64,000 nt of DNA. It comes from Larkinella punicea. GTDB lineage: Bacteria > Bacteroidota > Bacteroidia > Cytophagales > Spirosomataceae. Shown here one piece after another: positions 1 through 8,395 of the stretch (its first letter is position 1; each line of letters starts with the position of its first letter). The notes under the pieces were generated by a model. That model was not told where the DNA came from. It did not search any database and saw only the letters and a list, made by a program, of their open reading frames with translations. The translations under genes and the position numbers were made by a program. Where the stretch lies: positions 62,001-126,000 of the forward strand of contig NZ_QOWE01000017.1 in the NCBI RefSeq assembly GCF_003334855.1. Direction: 5' to 3'.

Positions 1-1
1 T

Positions 2-1456
2 TTGCCGGACTTTGCGCGGGAAGCCGCCAAAGCCGCGGCAACGCAGAAAGGAAAAACCGGCTGGGTGTTTACCTTGCAGGCGCCTAGCTACCAGCCGTTT
101 ATGCAGTATGCCGACAGCCGGGAGTTGAGAAAGAAGCTCTTTATCGCCTATAACTCACGCGGTTTCCACAGCGATAAAAACGACAACCAGCAGATTATCG
201 GCAAACTCGTCCAGCTTCGCTATGACCGTGCCAAATTGCTGGGCTATCAGACACACGCCGATTTCATTCTGGAAGAAAGCATGGCGGGGTCGCCGGAGAA
301 AGTGAAGCAGTTTTTGAGCGAACTGGCCGGTTATGCCAAACCCGTTGCCGAAAAGCAAATGACCGAACTGACCACCTACGCGAAGCAGAACGGTTTTAAG
401 GACGAGCGACTGGAGCGCTGGGATTACAACTACTATTCCGAAAAACTGAAAAAGGAGAAATACGCCCTTGACGATGAAATTCTGAAACCGTATTTCAAAC
501 TGGAAAACGTCATCGAAGGCGCTTTCACGATTGCCAACAAACTGTACGGCCTGACGTTCAAGGAACGGAAAGACGTGCCGACCTATAACCCCGAAGTGAA
601 AACCTACGATGTGTTTGATCAGGACGGCAAGTTTCTGGCGGTTTTTTACGGCGATTACTTCCCGCGGGCGGGCAAACGCAGCGGGGCCTGGATGAACGAT
701 ATTCAGGGGCAGAAAGTGGAAAACGGCGTGAACATTCGCCCGCACATTGTCAACGTCTGCAACTTCACGCGTCCGACCGAAACCAAACCGTCGCTGCTGA
801 ATTTCAACGAAGTAACCACGCTTTTTCACGAGTTTGGCCACGGTTTGCACGGCATGTTGGCCAACAGCAAATACGAAAGTCTGTCGGGAACGAGCGTGTA
901 CCGCGATTTTGTGGAGCTGCCTTCGCAGGTGATGGAAAACTGGTGCTACGACCCGGAAGCGCTGAAACTGTTTGCCAAACACTACCAGACGGGCGAAGTG
1001 ATCCCGAACGATTTGATCGAGAAAATCCGGGCGAGCCAGAATTTTATGGCCGGTATGGCCAACCTGACGCAGTTGCGCTACGGGCTGGTCGATATGTACT
1101 GGCACGGTAGTGCGCCGAAAGGAGAGACCGTCGAGCAGGTCGAATCCCACATCGACTCCCTGGTGAATCTGTTTCCGAAAGTGCCGGGAACGGCTTTCAG
1201 TCCGGCGTTCTCACACATCTTTGCGGGTGGGTATTCAGCCGGTTATTACAGCTACAAATGGTCGGAAGTGCTGGATGCCGACGCGTTTGAGTTCTTCAAG
1301 GAAAAAGGGCTGTCGAACCGGGAAGTGGCCGACAAATTCCGCAAGAACGTCCTGGAAAAAGGCGGTACGGAAAAACCGATGGAGCTTTACAAGAAATTCC
1401 GGGGCCGCGAACCATCTCCGCAAGCCATGCTTCGACGGAGTGGACTGACGCTTTAA
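2..1456 (+). CDS. M3 family peptidyl-dipeptidase, 5' truncated by window edge
   Basis: Zinc metallopeptidase of the M3 (thimet oligopeptidase / Dcp) family, which cleaves short peptides or removes C-terminal dipeptides. The zinc-binding HEFGH motif is encoded at 827-841, and the helical M3 fold continues to the C-terminus (GGYSAGYYSYKWSEVLDADAF region), ending at a TAA at 1454-1456. About 484 residues are visible. Family members run near 680-700, so the start lies upstream of the window and the first visible ATG-like codon is not a real start. A perfect hairpin begins five bases after the stop and probably terminates the transcript. Whether it is a cytosolic Dcp or an exported form cannot be judged without the N-terminus. 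Family assignment is firm; exact specificity is not. Confidence 0.93.
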   Translation: MPDFAREAAKAAATQKGKTGWVFTLQAPSYQPFMQYADSRELRKKLFIAYNSRGFHSDKNDNQQIIGKLVQLRYDRAKLLGYQTHADFILEESMAGSPEKVKQFLSELAGYAKPVAEKQMTELTTYAKQNGFKDERLERWDYNYYSEKLKKEKYALDDEILKPYFKLENVIEGAFTIANKLYGLTFKERKDVPTYNPEVKTYDVFDQDGKFLAVFYGDYFPRAGKRSGAWMNDIQGQKVENGVNIRPHIVNVCNFTRPTETKPSLLNFNEVTTLFHEFGHGLHGMLANSKYESLSGTSVYRDFVELPSQVMENWCYDPEALKLFAKHYQTGEVIPNDLIEKIRASQNFMAGMANLTQLRYGLVDMYWHGSAPKGETVEQVESHIDSLVNLFPKVPGTAFSPAFSHIFAGGYSAGYYSYKWSEVLDADAFEFFKEKGLSNREVADKFRKNVLEKGGTEKPMELYKKFRGREPSPQAMLRRSGLTL

Positions 1457-1461
1457 AAAGG

Positions 1462-1554
1462 GTTATATCGCAGAGTTAAGCGGAGGAAATCAGAGTTACG
1501 CAGAGTTTTTCTCTGATAACCTCTGATTTCCTCCGCTTAACTCTGCGATATAAC
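1462..1554. repeat. Palindrome family A, copy 1 (bidirectional terminator position)
   Basis: Perfect inverted repeat with 34-base arms, 1462-1495 and 1521-1554. The arm core reads CGCAGAGTTAAGCGGAG. It fills the gap between two convergent genes exactly: the M3 peptidase stop is at 1456 and the stop of the minus-strand gene is at 1555-1557. Related copies occur near 35.8, 37.1 and 40.4 kb. It probably serves as a two-way terminator; no flanking duplication is evident. Confidence 0.9.
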
Positions 1555-1842
1555 TCACCTATTCGCTCTCATTCGGTTCGAAGCCGCAATCAGCAACATC
1601 ATCAGGCCGAAGCCCAGGAGTGGAAAAGCCGGAAGCCGGGCCGTGACCGTAGACAGCGAAACCTGGTCGCGGGTTTTTACGTAAATCGCCAGGGCCACGA
1701 AGGTGCCGCAGAGCGCAATCGCCAGCAACCCTTTGCCTGCGTATAGTTCCGGCCACAAAAAGGTGCCCGCCAAGGCATCATACATACCATAGAGAACGGC
1801 CATGCAGTCGATGGCAACGCCAAGTCTGAAAAGAGATTTCAT
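1555..1842 (-). CDS. Small integral membrane protein, unknown
   Basis: Encodes 95 residues from the ATG at 1842-1840 (MKSLFRLGVA...). A longer in-frame ORF reaches 2043, but its extra N-terminus is polar, lacks protein character and runs through the probable upstream control region, so the internal ATG is preferred. Three hydrophobic segments are visible at about residues 5-28, 38-55 and 72-87, with a basic C-terminal tail (SNRMRANR). I do not recognise a family. The stop abuts the palindrome at 1462-1554 with no spacer. It is convergent with the M3 peptidase and divergent from the DUF2723 gene, so it is probably transcribed alone. Confidence 0.6.
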   Translation of the reverse strand: MKSLFRLGVAIDCMAVLYGMYDALAGTFLWPELYAGKGLLAIALCGTFVALAIYVKTRDQVSLSTVTARLPAFPLLGFGLMMLLIAASNRMRANR

Positions 1843-2085
1843 AGGAGTAGTTGGGTTGGTTGGTGAACGGGCTGACAACCGCCGGAATGAACCACCGGTT
1901 GTCCTCACGGTCGTTGAATAGCAGATTGAAATACCGAATTTGGTTACATATTCGCTACCCGGAACCCATACCTGGTGGGTTTTAGTCCATAAGTTGCAGA
2001 AACCGGCAATAGCTGGTAAAGAGCTTCCCAACGGCTTTAACAAACTTTAACGGGCCTGACCGGCGTCAAGCGGGGTTTATTTTGT

Positions 2086-2093
2086 TAATTTTG
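2086..2093 (+). promoter_or_regulatory. Candidate Bacteroidota -7 box upstream of the DUF2723 gene
   Basis: TAATTTTG at 2086-2093 fits the Bacteroidota -7 consensus TAnnTTTG and lies 23 bases before the ATG at 2117. No good TTTG -33 element is seen at the expected spacing, so this is only a weak promoter candidate. Confidence 0.3.
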
Positions 2094-2116
2094 GGGAAAA
2101 TATACCGCTTACCCTA

Positions 2117-5100
2117 ATGCAGACCATCAGAGGAACAGAATCTACAGTGCGTTCCGGGACGCCCCCGCAAGCGTCCGGTTTTTCGTATAAACGCATCAAC
2201 AACATAACCGGCTGGGTGCTTTTCGCCATCGCGCTGTTTACCTATGCGTCAACGGTCGAGCGGACGGCCAGCTTCTGGGATTGTGGCGAATTCATTGCCT
2301 GTGCCTATAAACTTCAGGTTCCTCACCCGCCGGGAGCGCCGTTTTTCCTGCTGACAGGCCGCGTTTTCTCGATGCTGGCCCTCGGCGATGTTACCCAGGT
2401 GGCCTATTGGGTCAACATGATGTCCGTGCTCGCCAGTGCCTTCTCCATTCTGTTTCTGTTCTGGACGATCACCATGCTGGGCCGCAAACTGATCAACAAG
2501 CAATTCAATGAACTGACCCAGACCGAAATCTGGACCGTAATCGGTTCCGGTGCCGTTGGCGCGCTGGTTTATACATTTTCGGATACGTTCTGGTTTTCGG
2601 CCGTCGAAGCCGAAGTATACGGGGTATCGTCGTTTTTTACGGCCATTGTCGTCTGGGCGGCTTTCCGCTGGGAGTTGATTGAAGACGAGGCTGCCGCCAA
2701 CCGCTGGCTGATTTTCATCGCCTACCTGATCGGTCTTTCCATCGGCGTCCACTTGCTGAACCTGGTGACGCTGCCCGCCATGGCGTTGATTTACTACTTC
2801 AAGAAGAACCCGAAAGTGACGTTGTGGGGTGGTTTTATTTCCTTCGGTGTCGGGATGGTCATTCTGGGCATCATCAACTCGGGCATCATTCCGGGGCTTC
2901 CCACGGCGGCTTTTGCCGTTGAACGGTTTTTTGTCAATACGTTCGGAATGCCCTTTACGACTGGTATCATCATCTTCACGATTGTCTTTATCGGAGCACT
3001 GATCTACGGAATTATCTGGTCGGCGCGCAAAAACCGGCCGATCCTGAACACGGCTTTGCTGGGACTGGCATTCGTTTTAATTGGCTATGCCTCCTACATT
3101 CAGGTGCTGATTCGGTCGGATTTCAACACGCCTATCAACGAAAATAATCCGAGCGATGTGGTCAATTTCGTATCGTACCTGAAACGGGAACAATACGGGA
3201 ATCGCTCGCTGAGCTACGGCCCGCTGTTTTTCTCGCGCCCCGTCGACCAGAAAAAAGGTGCTCCACAATTTGAAAAGCGCGATGGTCAGTACAAAATCTT
3301 CGATTATGCGCCGGAATATATCTACGACAGCGACAAGCAGATGCTGTTTCCGCGGATTTACAGCAACCAGAATAATCACCCGCAACTGTACTCCCAGATG
3401 CTGAACATTCCGCTCGATGCGCAGGGGCAACCCACGCGGAAAGTGACGATGGGGGATAACCTGCAATTCTTCTTTCAGTACCAGTTGGGGCATATGTACT
3501 GGCGGTATCTGATGTGGAATTTTGCCGGACGCGCCGGCGACCAGGAAGGGTCGGGCTATCTGCTGCCCTGGACGAGTGACGATGGCGTTCCGGATCTGAT
3601 CAAGGACAACAAAGCCCGCGATAACTTCTACATGCTGCCGTTTTTGCTGGGCTTGTTCGGGATGGTCATTCAGTATTTCCGGCGACCCAAAGACCTGCTG
3701 ATTGTGGGGATGCTGTTTTTCTTTACCGGTATTGCCTTGCAGATCTTCCTGAACTCTCCGCCTTCCGAACCGCGTGAACGGGATTACATTTACGTCGGCT
3801 CGTTCTACTTCTTTGCCATCTGGATCGGTCTGGGCGTTGTCGCGCTGGTCGACGGTTTGGCGGCCTATTTGAAGAGTGAAAAGATGCGTGTGGGGCTCGT
3901 CGCTGGCCTGTGTTTGCTGGTTCCGGTGATGATGGCGGCCAAAAGCTGGGATAACCACGACCGCTCAAACCGCTACCATTCCGTTGATTTTGCCAAAAAC
4001 CTCCTGAATTCCTGCGCTCCGAACGCCATTCTGTTTGTGGGGGGTGATAATGACACGTTCCCCTTGTGGTATGCCCAGGAAGTCGAAGGCTTCCGGACCG
4101 ACGTGCGGGTTTGTAACCTGAGCTTGCTCGGCACCGAGTGGTATATTCAGCAAATGAAACGGAAAACGTACGAGTCCGAAGCGTTGCCGATTTCGCTCGA
4201 ATTTGCCCAGTTCAACAAAGGGAAAAATGACGTGATTCCGTTCTACGAAATCCCGGCAGTGAAAAATGGTATCAACCTGAAAGAATACATCGGGTTGGTG
4301 AAACAGAACAATCAGGCGATTCAGGTGCCGCTGACGACCGGCGAAATGACCAACATCCTGCCGTCGCCGACGTTCTTCCTGCCGGTCGACAAGGCAGAGG
4401 TGCAGCGGCTCGGTTTTGTGCCGGCTAACCTGCTGCCGATGGTGAAGGATACGGTAGTCTGGAATTATGGCAAACAGGATATTTACAAACCGGATCTGGT
4501 GATGCTCGACATCATTGCGACCAACAACTGGAAGCGCCCGATTTATTTCTCGACCACGCTGGGGCAATCGAACTACCTGAATCTGAAGGATCACATGCAA
4601 CTGGAAGGCTATGCGTTCCGGTTGATGCCGGTGCAGGTGCCAAGCGCAACCGACGGGTTTGTCAATTCCGACGTGATGTACACCAACATGATGAAGAAAA
4701 CCTTCTGGCGGGAAATGAACAACCCGGATTCGTATTACGACGATACGTACCGTGGTTCACCGGTTATTTCGGCCCGGATTGCGTTCCTGCGGCTGGCGGA
4801 TCAGTTGATGCGCGAAGGCAAAAATGCCCAGGCCAAAGAAGTGCTGAATCACTCGTTGCAGGTCATTCCCGACAAAAGCATTCCGTACGACCAGATTTCG
4901 ACCAACTACATCCGGATTCTGCTGGAAGTAGGCGATCTGAAAACCGCCCAGGCCATTGCCGACGTGGTGGCAAACCGGGCCGATCAGAGTCTGACCTACA
5001 TCAAGCAAACCGGTGGTGGCAGCAACGACGCCAACTTTGATCTGTATAACCTGCAAACCATCGTGAACGCGTTCCGCGAAACCAAAAATGAAGCACTGGC

Positions 5101-5149
5101 GAAGAAGTACGACGCACTGTTTCAGAAGCATTTAAACGCGTTAGGATAA
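2117..5149 (+). CDS. DUF2723 polytopic membrane protein (TMEM260-like glycosyltransferase)
   Basis: Encodes 1010 residues. The N-terminal half is a multi-span membrane domain carrying the family signature at residues 53-75 (FWDCGEF then HPPGAPFF); the acidic pair D55/E58 resembles the catalytic acidic motif of GT-C transferases. More transmembrane segments extend to about residue 600. A soluble domain follows, ending in a helical TPR-like stretch at about 880-1010. DUF2723 proteins are related to eukaryotic TMEM260, a protein O-mannosyltransferase, and bacterial members are proposed to glycosylate exported proteins. No S-layer or glycan-synthesis neighbour supports a substrate here. Transcribed alone: divergent from the small membrane gene and followed by a perfect hairpin at 5166-5224. 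The family call is firm; the activity is inferred from homology. Confidence 0.9.
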   Translation: MQTIRGTESTVRSGTPPQASGFSYKRINNITGWVLFAIALFTYASTVERTASFWDCGEFIACAYKLQVPHPPGAPFFLLTGRVFSMLALGDVTQVAYWVNMMSVLASAFSILFLFWTITMLGRKLINKQFNELTQTEIWTVIGSGAVGALVYTFSDTFWFSAVEAEVYGVSSFFTAIVVWAAFRWELIEDEAAANRWLIFIAYLIGLSIGVHLLNLVTLPAMALIYYFKKNPKVTLWGGFISFGVGMVILGIINSGIIPGLPTAAFAVERFFVNTFGMPFTTGIIIFTIVFIGALIYGIIWSARKNRPILNTALLGLAFVLIGYASYIQVLIRSDFNTPINENNPSDVVNFVSYLKREQYGNRSLSYGPLFFSRPVDQKKGAPQFEKRDGQYKIFDYAPEYIYDSDKQMLFPRIYSNQNNHPQLYSQMLNIPLDAQGQPTRKVTMGDNLQFFFQYQLGHMYWRYLMWNFAGRAGDQEGSGYLLPWTSDDGVPDLIKDNKARDNFYMLPFLLGLFGMVIQYFRRPKDLLIVGMLFFFTGIALQIFLNSPPSEPRERDYIYVGSFYFFAIWIGLGVVALVDGLAAYLKSEKMRVGLVAGLCLLVPVMMAAKSWDNHDRSNRYHSVDFAKNLLNSCAPNAILFVGGDNDTFPLWYAQEVEGFRTDVRVCNLSLLGTEWYIQQMKRKTYESEALPISLEFAQFNKGKNDVIPFYEIPAVKNGINLKEYIGLVKQNNQAIQVPLTTGEMTNILPSPTFFLPVDKAEVQRLGFVPANLLPMVKDTVVWNYGKQDIYKPDLVMLDIIATNNWKRPIYFSTTLGQSNYLNLKDHMQLEGYAFRLMPVQVPSATDGFVNSDVMYTNMMKKTFWREMNNPDSYYDDTYRGSPVISARIAFLRLADQLMREGKNAQAKEVLNHSLQVIPDKSIPYDQISTNYIRILLEVGDLKTAQAIADVVANRADQSLTYIKQTGGGSNDANFDLYNLQTIVNAFRETKNEALAKKYDALFQKHLNALG

Positions 5150-5165
5150 GCATTGCGGAAAAATT

Positions 5166-5224
5166 AACGACTTTGGGGGCTGGAATTGAAAATTTGGTTT
5201 TCAATTCCAGCCCCCAAAGTCGTT
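5166..5224. repeat. Perfect 27-bp-arm hairpin
   Basis: Arms 5166-5192 and 5198-5224 are perfectly complementary over 27 bases around a five-base loop; the arm core is ACTTTGGGGGCTGGAATTG. It lies 16 bases after the DUF2723 stop and 3 bases before the ATG of the next small ORF. It could terminate the upstream transcript or sequester the start of the downstream one. No second copy of this sequence is seen in the window. Confidence 0.85.
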
Positions 5225-5227
5225 TTT

Positions 5228-5353
5228 ATGAGTTACATCAATCAGAACGGTTTAGAATATACGAAACAAGCCGAAGAGATGGATGATCTTATGACACGGA
5301 TTCTTGAAAAGTATATTGATGCTTCTAAAACCGGAATTCCAATCAGGATATAA
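5228..5353 (+). CDS. Short ORF (41 aa) between two perfect hairpins, unknown
   Basis: ATG at 5228 to TAA at 5351-5353 encodes an acidic helical peptide beginning MSYINQNGLEYTKQAEEMDD and ending KTGIPIRI. No family is recognised and there is no signal peptide or membrane segment. The reading frame is short enough to arise by chance. In favour are its protein-like composition and its position exactly between the hairpin at 5166-5224 and a second perfect hairpin at 5376-5416. It might be a small regulator, an antitoxin-like peptide or the remnant of a longer gene. Confidence 0.3.
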   Translation: MSYINQNGLEYTKQAEEMDDLMTRILEKYIDASKTGIPIRI

Positions 5354-5375
5354 ACCGTGCGTGTAAAAACTTGAT

Positions 5376-5416
5376 AATCAGGAAATACTTATCTAAACAG
5401 TAAGTATTTCCTGATT
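5376..5416 (+). terminator. Perfect 16-bp-arm hairpin, probable terminator
   Basis: Arms 5376-5391 and 5401-5416 (AATCAGGAAATACTTA and its complement) pair perfectly around a nine-base loop. It sits 22 bases after the 41-codon ORF and before the convergent Sel1 gene ending at 5523. It is AT-rich and has no strong U-tract, so it may act as a terminator in either direction. The remaining 5417-5522 holds nothing recognisable. Confidence 0.6.
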
Positions 5417-5522
5417 GCAATTTATGGTTTACGGGGGTTAATGTATGAAATATTGCCCCCAATGATGTCGACGATATGCTGTATGTAGTTCTATTACACA
5501 GTGTTCGGGGCGATATTGATTG

Positions 5523-6986
5523 TTACAAATTAAACCCTTTGACTTGTAAAGCATTTTTAGCTAATATATTTCCACTTTCTGCCGCTTTAACATACAATTC
5601 GTGGGCTTTTTGAATGTTAACGCTTAAGCCTAGTAGTCCTAAATAATAAGCTTCCGCTAATTCGAAAATAGCATCAGGATGTTGCTGGTTTACGGCTGTT
5701 GTTAAATATTTAAAAGCATTTTTAGTGTCTGTAAGGCAATAATAATATACTTTATAAGCTTGATAAGACCCTTCGGAATTATCTTTTTCTGCTGCTAATA
5801 AAAACCATTTCAAGGCCTGGTAGCAATCCTTTTCCGTGCCGTTTCCTTCTCCATAGAGAAGGCCCAATCCTAGTGCGCCTTCAGGGTTATCTTGTTTAAC
5901 GGCCAATCGATACCATTTCATGGCCTCTACATAATCTACTGTAAGCCCCCTTCCGTAGTAATAGCAGTTGCCAAGGTGATATTGTCCTGAAGCAGAACCT
6001 TTATCGGCTGCCAGCCGATACCATTTTATGGCTTCACCATAATTGGGTATGCCATCCAGACCCTTTTCATAAGCCTTACCTATTTGAACAGAGGCATTTA
6101 ATTCTCCTCGTTCATACGCTTGTTTATACCATTTTAAGGCTTCAGTGTAATTGCTGGCTACGCCATAGCCATATTCGTGCATAAGCCCTAATTGAAGCAT
6201 ACCTCTGGCATTCCCGCTTTTTGCCGACTTCTTATACCAATTTAAAGCTTCATCGTAATTTTTATTGACTCCCAAACCATCTTTAAACAAGTCGCCCAGG
6301 TAAGAATAGATAGGAATATAAGATTGTTTTGCCGCCAATTGATACCACTTTAGTGCTTCCTTATAATCGGGCTTTACGCCCAACCCGGCTGCATATAACT
6401 GACCTATGGAGCCCTGTACGGTGGCGTTTCCTTGTTGAGCCGCCAACAGATACCATTTTCGTGCTTCTTCATAATTAGGATCAACGCCCAGCCCATACTG
6501 ATACAAATAACCAATTGAACCCTGTGCTTCAACATGCCCCATTTCGGCTGCTTTACTGAAATATTTTAACGCTTTTAGGTAATCTTTTTCGAGGCCCAAA
6601 CCTGCCTGGTATATGTAGCCAAGATGGTTTTGGGCATCGGCATTTCCCTGGTTAGCAGCTAATAAAATCCATTTAATCGCTTCGTTTAGATCTTTCTTTT
6701 CGCCTTTTCCATACCAGAAACACAACGATAAACTATACTGTCCCCAGCTATATCCCAGGTTAGCTGATTTTTTGAAGTTCTCAGCGGCTTTCCCGTAGTT
6801 GCCCTTCTTCCAGTATTGAATCCCGGTTTCATTGAATGAAGCTGCCAGACGCTTCCGGGGGCCTGTCAATAAACTATCACCTGAATATTGAAAGTAGACT
6901 TTGCTTATTACCTCACTATGGCTCCGGCATTCAATAGTGAACAACAAGGTAAATGGTAAAAGCAGTAGTAGATACTTGCTCTTCAT
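5523..6986 (-). CDS. Secreted Sel1-repeat protein
   Basis: Encodes 487 residues with an N-terminal signal peptide (hydrophobic residues 4-18, then a Cys-Arg-Ser cleavage region). The rest is about twelve tandem Sel1-like repeats of about 36 residues, each with the A-x-x-W-Y / A-A-x-x-G-(N/S)-A / L-G-x-x-Y-x-x-G-x-G-(V/L) pattern; repeat 11 is degenerate. Sel1 repeats form alpha-solenoids that bind proteins and often act in envelope stress or signalling. The gene ends 11 bases from the next gene upstream in transcription (6998-7792), so the two are probably co-transcribed. Base composition is clearly more AT-rich than the surrounding genes, suggesting separate origin. The binding partner is unknown. 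Confidence 0.88.
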   Translation of the reverse strand: MKSKYLLLLLPFTLLFTIECRSHSEVISKVYFQYSGDSLLTGPRKRLAASFNETGIQYWKKGNYGKAAENFKKSANLGYSWGQYSLSLCFWYGKGEKKDLNEAIKWILLAANQGNADAQNHLGYIYQAGLGLEKDYLKALKYFSKAAEMGHVEAQGSIGYLYQYGLGVDPNYEEARKWYLLAAQQGNATVQGSIGQLYAAGLGVKPDYKEALKWYQLAAKQSYIPIYSYLGDLFKDGLGVNKNYDEALNWYKKSAKSGNARGMLQLGLMHEYGYGVASNYTEALKWYKQAYERGELNASVQIGKAYEKGLDGIPNYGEAIKWYRLAADKGSASGQYHLGNCYYYGRGLTVDYVEAMKWYRLAVKQDNPEGALGLGLLYGEGNGTEKDCYQALKWFLLAAEKDNSEGSYQAYKVYYYCLTDTKNAFKYLTTAVNQQHPDAIFELAEAYYLGLLGLSVNIQKAHELYVKAAESGNILAKNALQVKGFNL

Positions 6987-6997
6987 AACGTTTCCCT

Positions 6998-7792
6998 TTA
7001 ATTATATTGTACAATAACTTTATCCATGTAACTAAACAACCGGTTCTCTGCTTTCGACTCTTCTTTACTGTCTTCAATCTCAATTGTGTCGCTACCCTTA
7101 ACTTTTTGAATAATAGTCCGCAGTTTTACCAAGGTTTTTGTATCATTAACAGGATTAGGATTGAAGGTTAAAAGGTATGTAGCCTGGAGGTTAATGGTCT
7201 TATTGAGAAAGAAAAACACCTTTTTCTTTTCAGTGTATTTTTCCAAAAGCGTCATTCCCTGTTCTGAATTTCTTTTTACTTCATAAGGTGATGGACTTTT
7301 TGAAAAGGATTCCAGAAGGATTTTTAATACCCTGGAATAAGGTTGCCGGTATTCGCGTGGAGCAAGTGAAAGCGTTGATATATAACTTTTTATTATCTCT
7401 AAATCGTTTTTGACAACTTTATACGTACTAAGTGTATCGTGAAGAGCCTGTAATTCGCCCGACATTCCTTTTACCCGAGCTTCATAGGATTGAATCAGCT
7501 TTTGATTGTTGGTAAGGGCTTCTGTTAATTTTACGGACAGTTGCATACTGTCTACCTGTAATTTTTCGATCCGAATTACAAGCTTTCTATTTAAGGTGGA
7601 AACTGAAGAAACTCTGTATTTTAATTTTCTCGAATACCTCGATAAGCGTTGGTTTTCTTTTTGAAAATGGTCAAGCTTTTTGGCAAGTACTCCGATTTCG
7701 GACGAATTATTGCTGGTGGTAGAAGGTGCTTGTGCCCGGGAGGTATACGAGATCAAAAAAAATACAGAAAGAAGTAGAGGGATTTTATTCAT
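6998..7792 (-). CDS. Secreted coiled-coil protein, unknown
   Basis: Encodes 264 residues from the ATG at 7792-7790 (MNKIPLLLSVFFLISYTSRAQA), a clear signal peptide. An in-frame codon five residues upstream would put a short polar stretch before the signal, so the internal ATG is preferred. After the signal, about residues 35-125 have heptad spacing of Leu/Ile/Val (LAKKLDHFQKENQRL onward), typical of a long coiled coil. The C-terminal half is a mixed Lys/Thr-rich globular region with no recognised domain. It precedes the Sel1-repeat gene by 11 bases on the same strand and shares its AT-rich composition. Together they suggest an exported scaffold pair. No enzymatic motif is visible. Confidence 0.7.
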   Translation of the reverse strand: MNKIPLLLSVFFLISYTSRAQAPSTTSNNSSEIGVLAKKLDHFQKENQRLSRYSRKLKYRVSSVSTLNRKLVIRIEKLQVDSMQLSVKLTEALTNNQKLIQSYEARVKGMSGELQALHDTLSTYKVVKNDLEIIKSYISTLSLAPREYRQPYSRVLKILLESFSKSPSPYEVKRNSEQGMTLLEKYTEKKKVFFFLNKTINLQATYLLTFNPNPVNDTKTLVKLRTIIQKVKGSDTIEIEDSKEESKAENRLFSYMDKVIVQYN

Positions 7793-8350
7793 AAACTGGA
7801 GGTGCAAATAGTTGCTTTTAATAGTTGGAGGAATTTCGCTTGTTTAAACAGGGTAGAGCGTTGCATCAGAATAAAACGCATAACCATAATTTATCATCAG
7901 GCTTTTCATAAAACCCGTTGGTCATCTGGTAAAAAATAGCAAGCAGGTTTTTATACCCAGCTTAATAGAATTGATAATTAACAGACAAAAAAATATTTAT
8001 TAACAGATTTAGAAATGGGTTGATGTTGAAAAAGCTCTTTAGCTATTAATGATTTTTTTATGAGTAAATTACAAATAGTTATATTTAATATTGATAATAT
8101 ACAACTATTGAGGAATTTTTTGCATTGCATTCCTGTGTAAATTACTCATAGTGCAATGATAGTATTTTTTTTAAATTTATTCCAAACTGTTTAACAGACA
8201 AATTTAGAAAAATTACCGGTATTTTTTTTGAGTACTACTACTAAGTATGAATCAGCCAAACCGTTTCAGCCATTTTAAACTTCCTTCATAGAAGCTATTG
8301 GGTTTGTTAAGAAAAATTGTGTGGCTAATCAATTAATAGGGGTTCAAACA
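7793..8350. other. AT-rich non-coding stretch
   Basis: About 560 bases without a convincing gene, strongly AT-rich with several T- and A-runs. It should contain the promoter of the coiled-coil/Sel1 pair at its left end. A 26-codon ORF on the plus strand at about 8060 is too short and compositionally weak to call. No clear TTTG/TAnnTTTG promoter, RNA gene or long inverted repeat was found. Confidence 0.5.
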
Positions 8351-8380
8351 AAAAAGCCCGGTCTTCTAGCCGGGCTTTCT
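8351..8380 (-). terminator. Intrinsic terminator of dnaJ
   Basis: Read on the minus strand, a GC-rich stem (AAAGCCCGGC pairing with GCCGGGCTTT-type bases around a short loop) is followed by a run of T. It lies about 16 bases past the dnaJ stop. This is a classical rho-independent layout. Confidence 0.8.
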
Positions 8381-8395
8381 CACGTTCAATCCGTA

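Noticed and set aside
155-1150. 331-residue minus-strand ORF opposite the M3 peptidase
   Set aside because: Antisense shadow of a strongly coding gene; composition is His/Phe/Val-biased and no family is recognisable.
1555-2043. Full 162-residue form of the small membrane protein
   Set aside because: The extra N-terminal part is polar, unstructured and spans the likely promoter area; the internal ATG at 1842 starts directly at the hydrophobic protein.
8060-8140. 26-codon ORF in the AT-rich gap before dnaJ
   Set aside because: Too short, AT-driven composition, no ribosome site and no supporting context.
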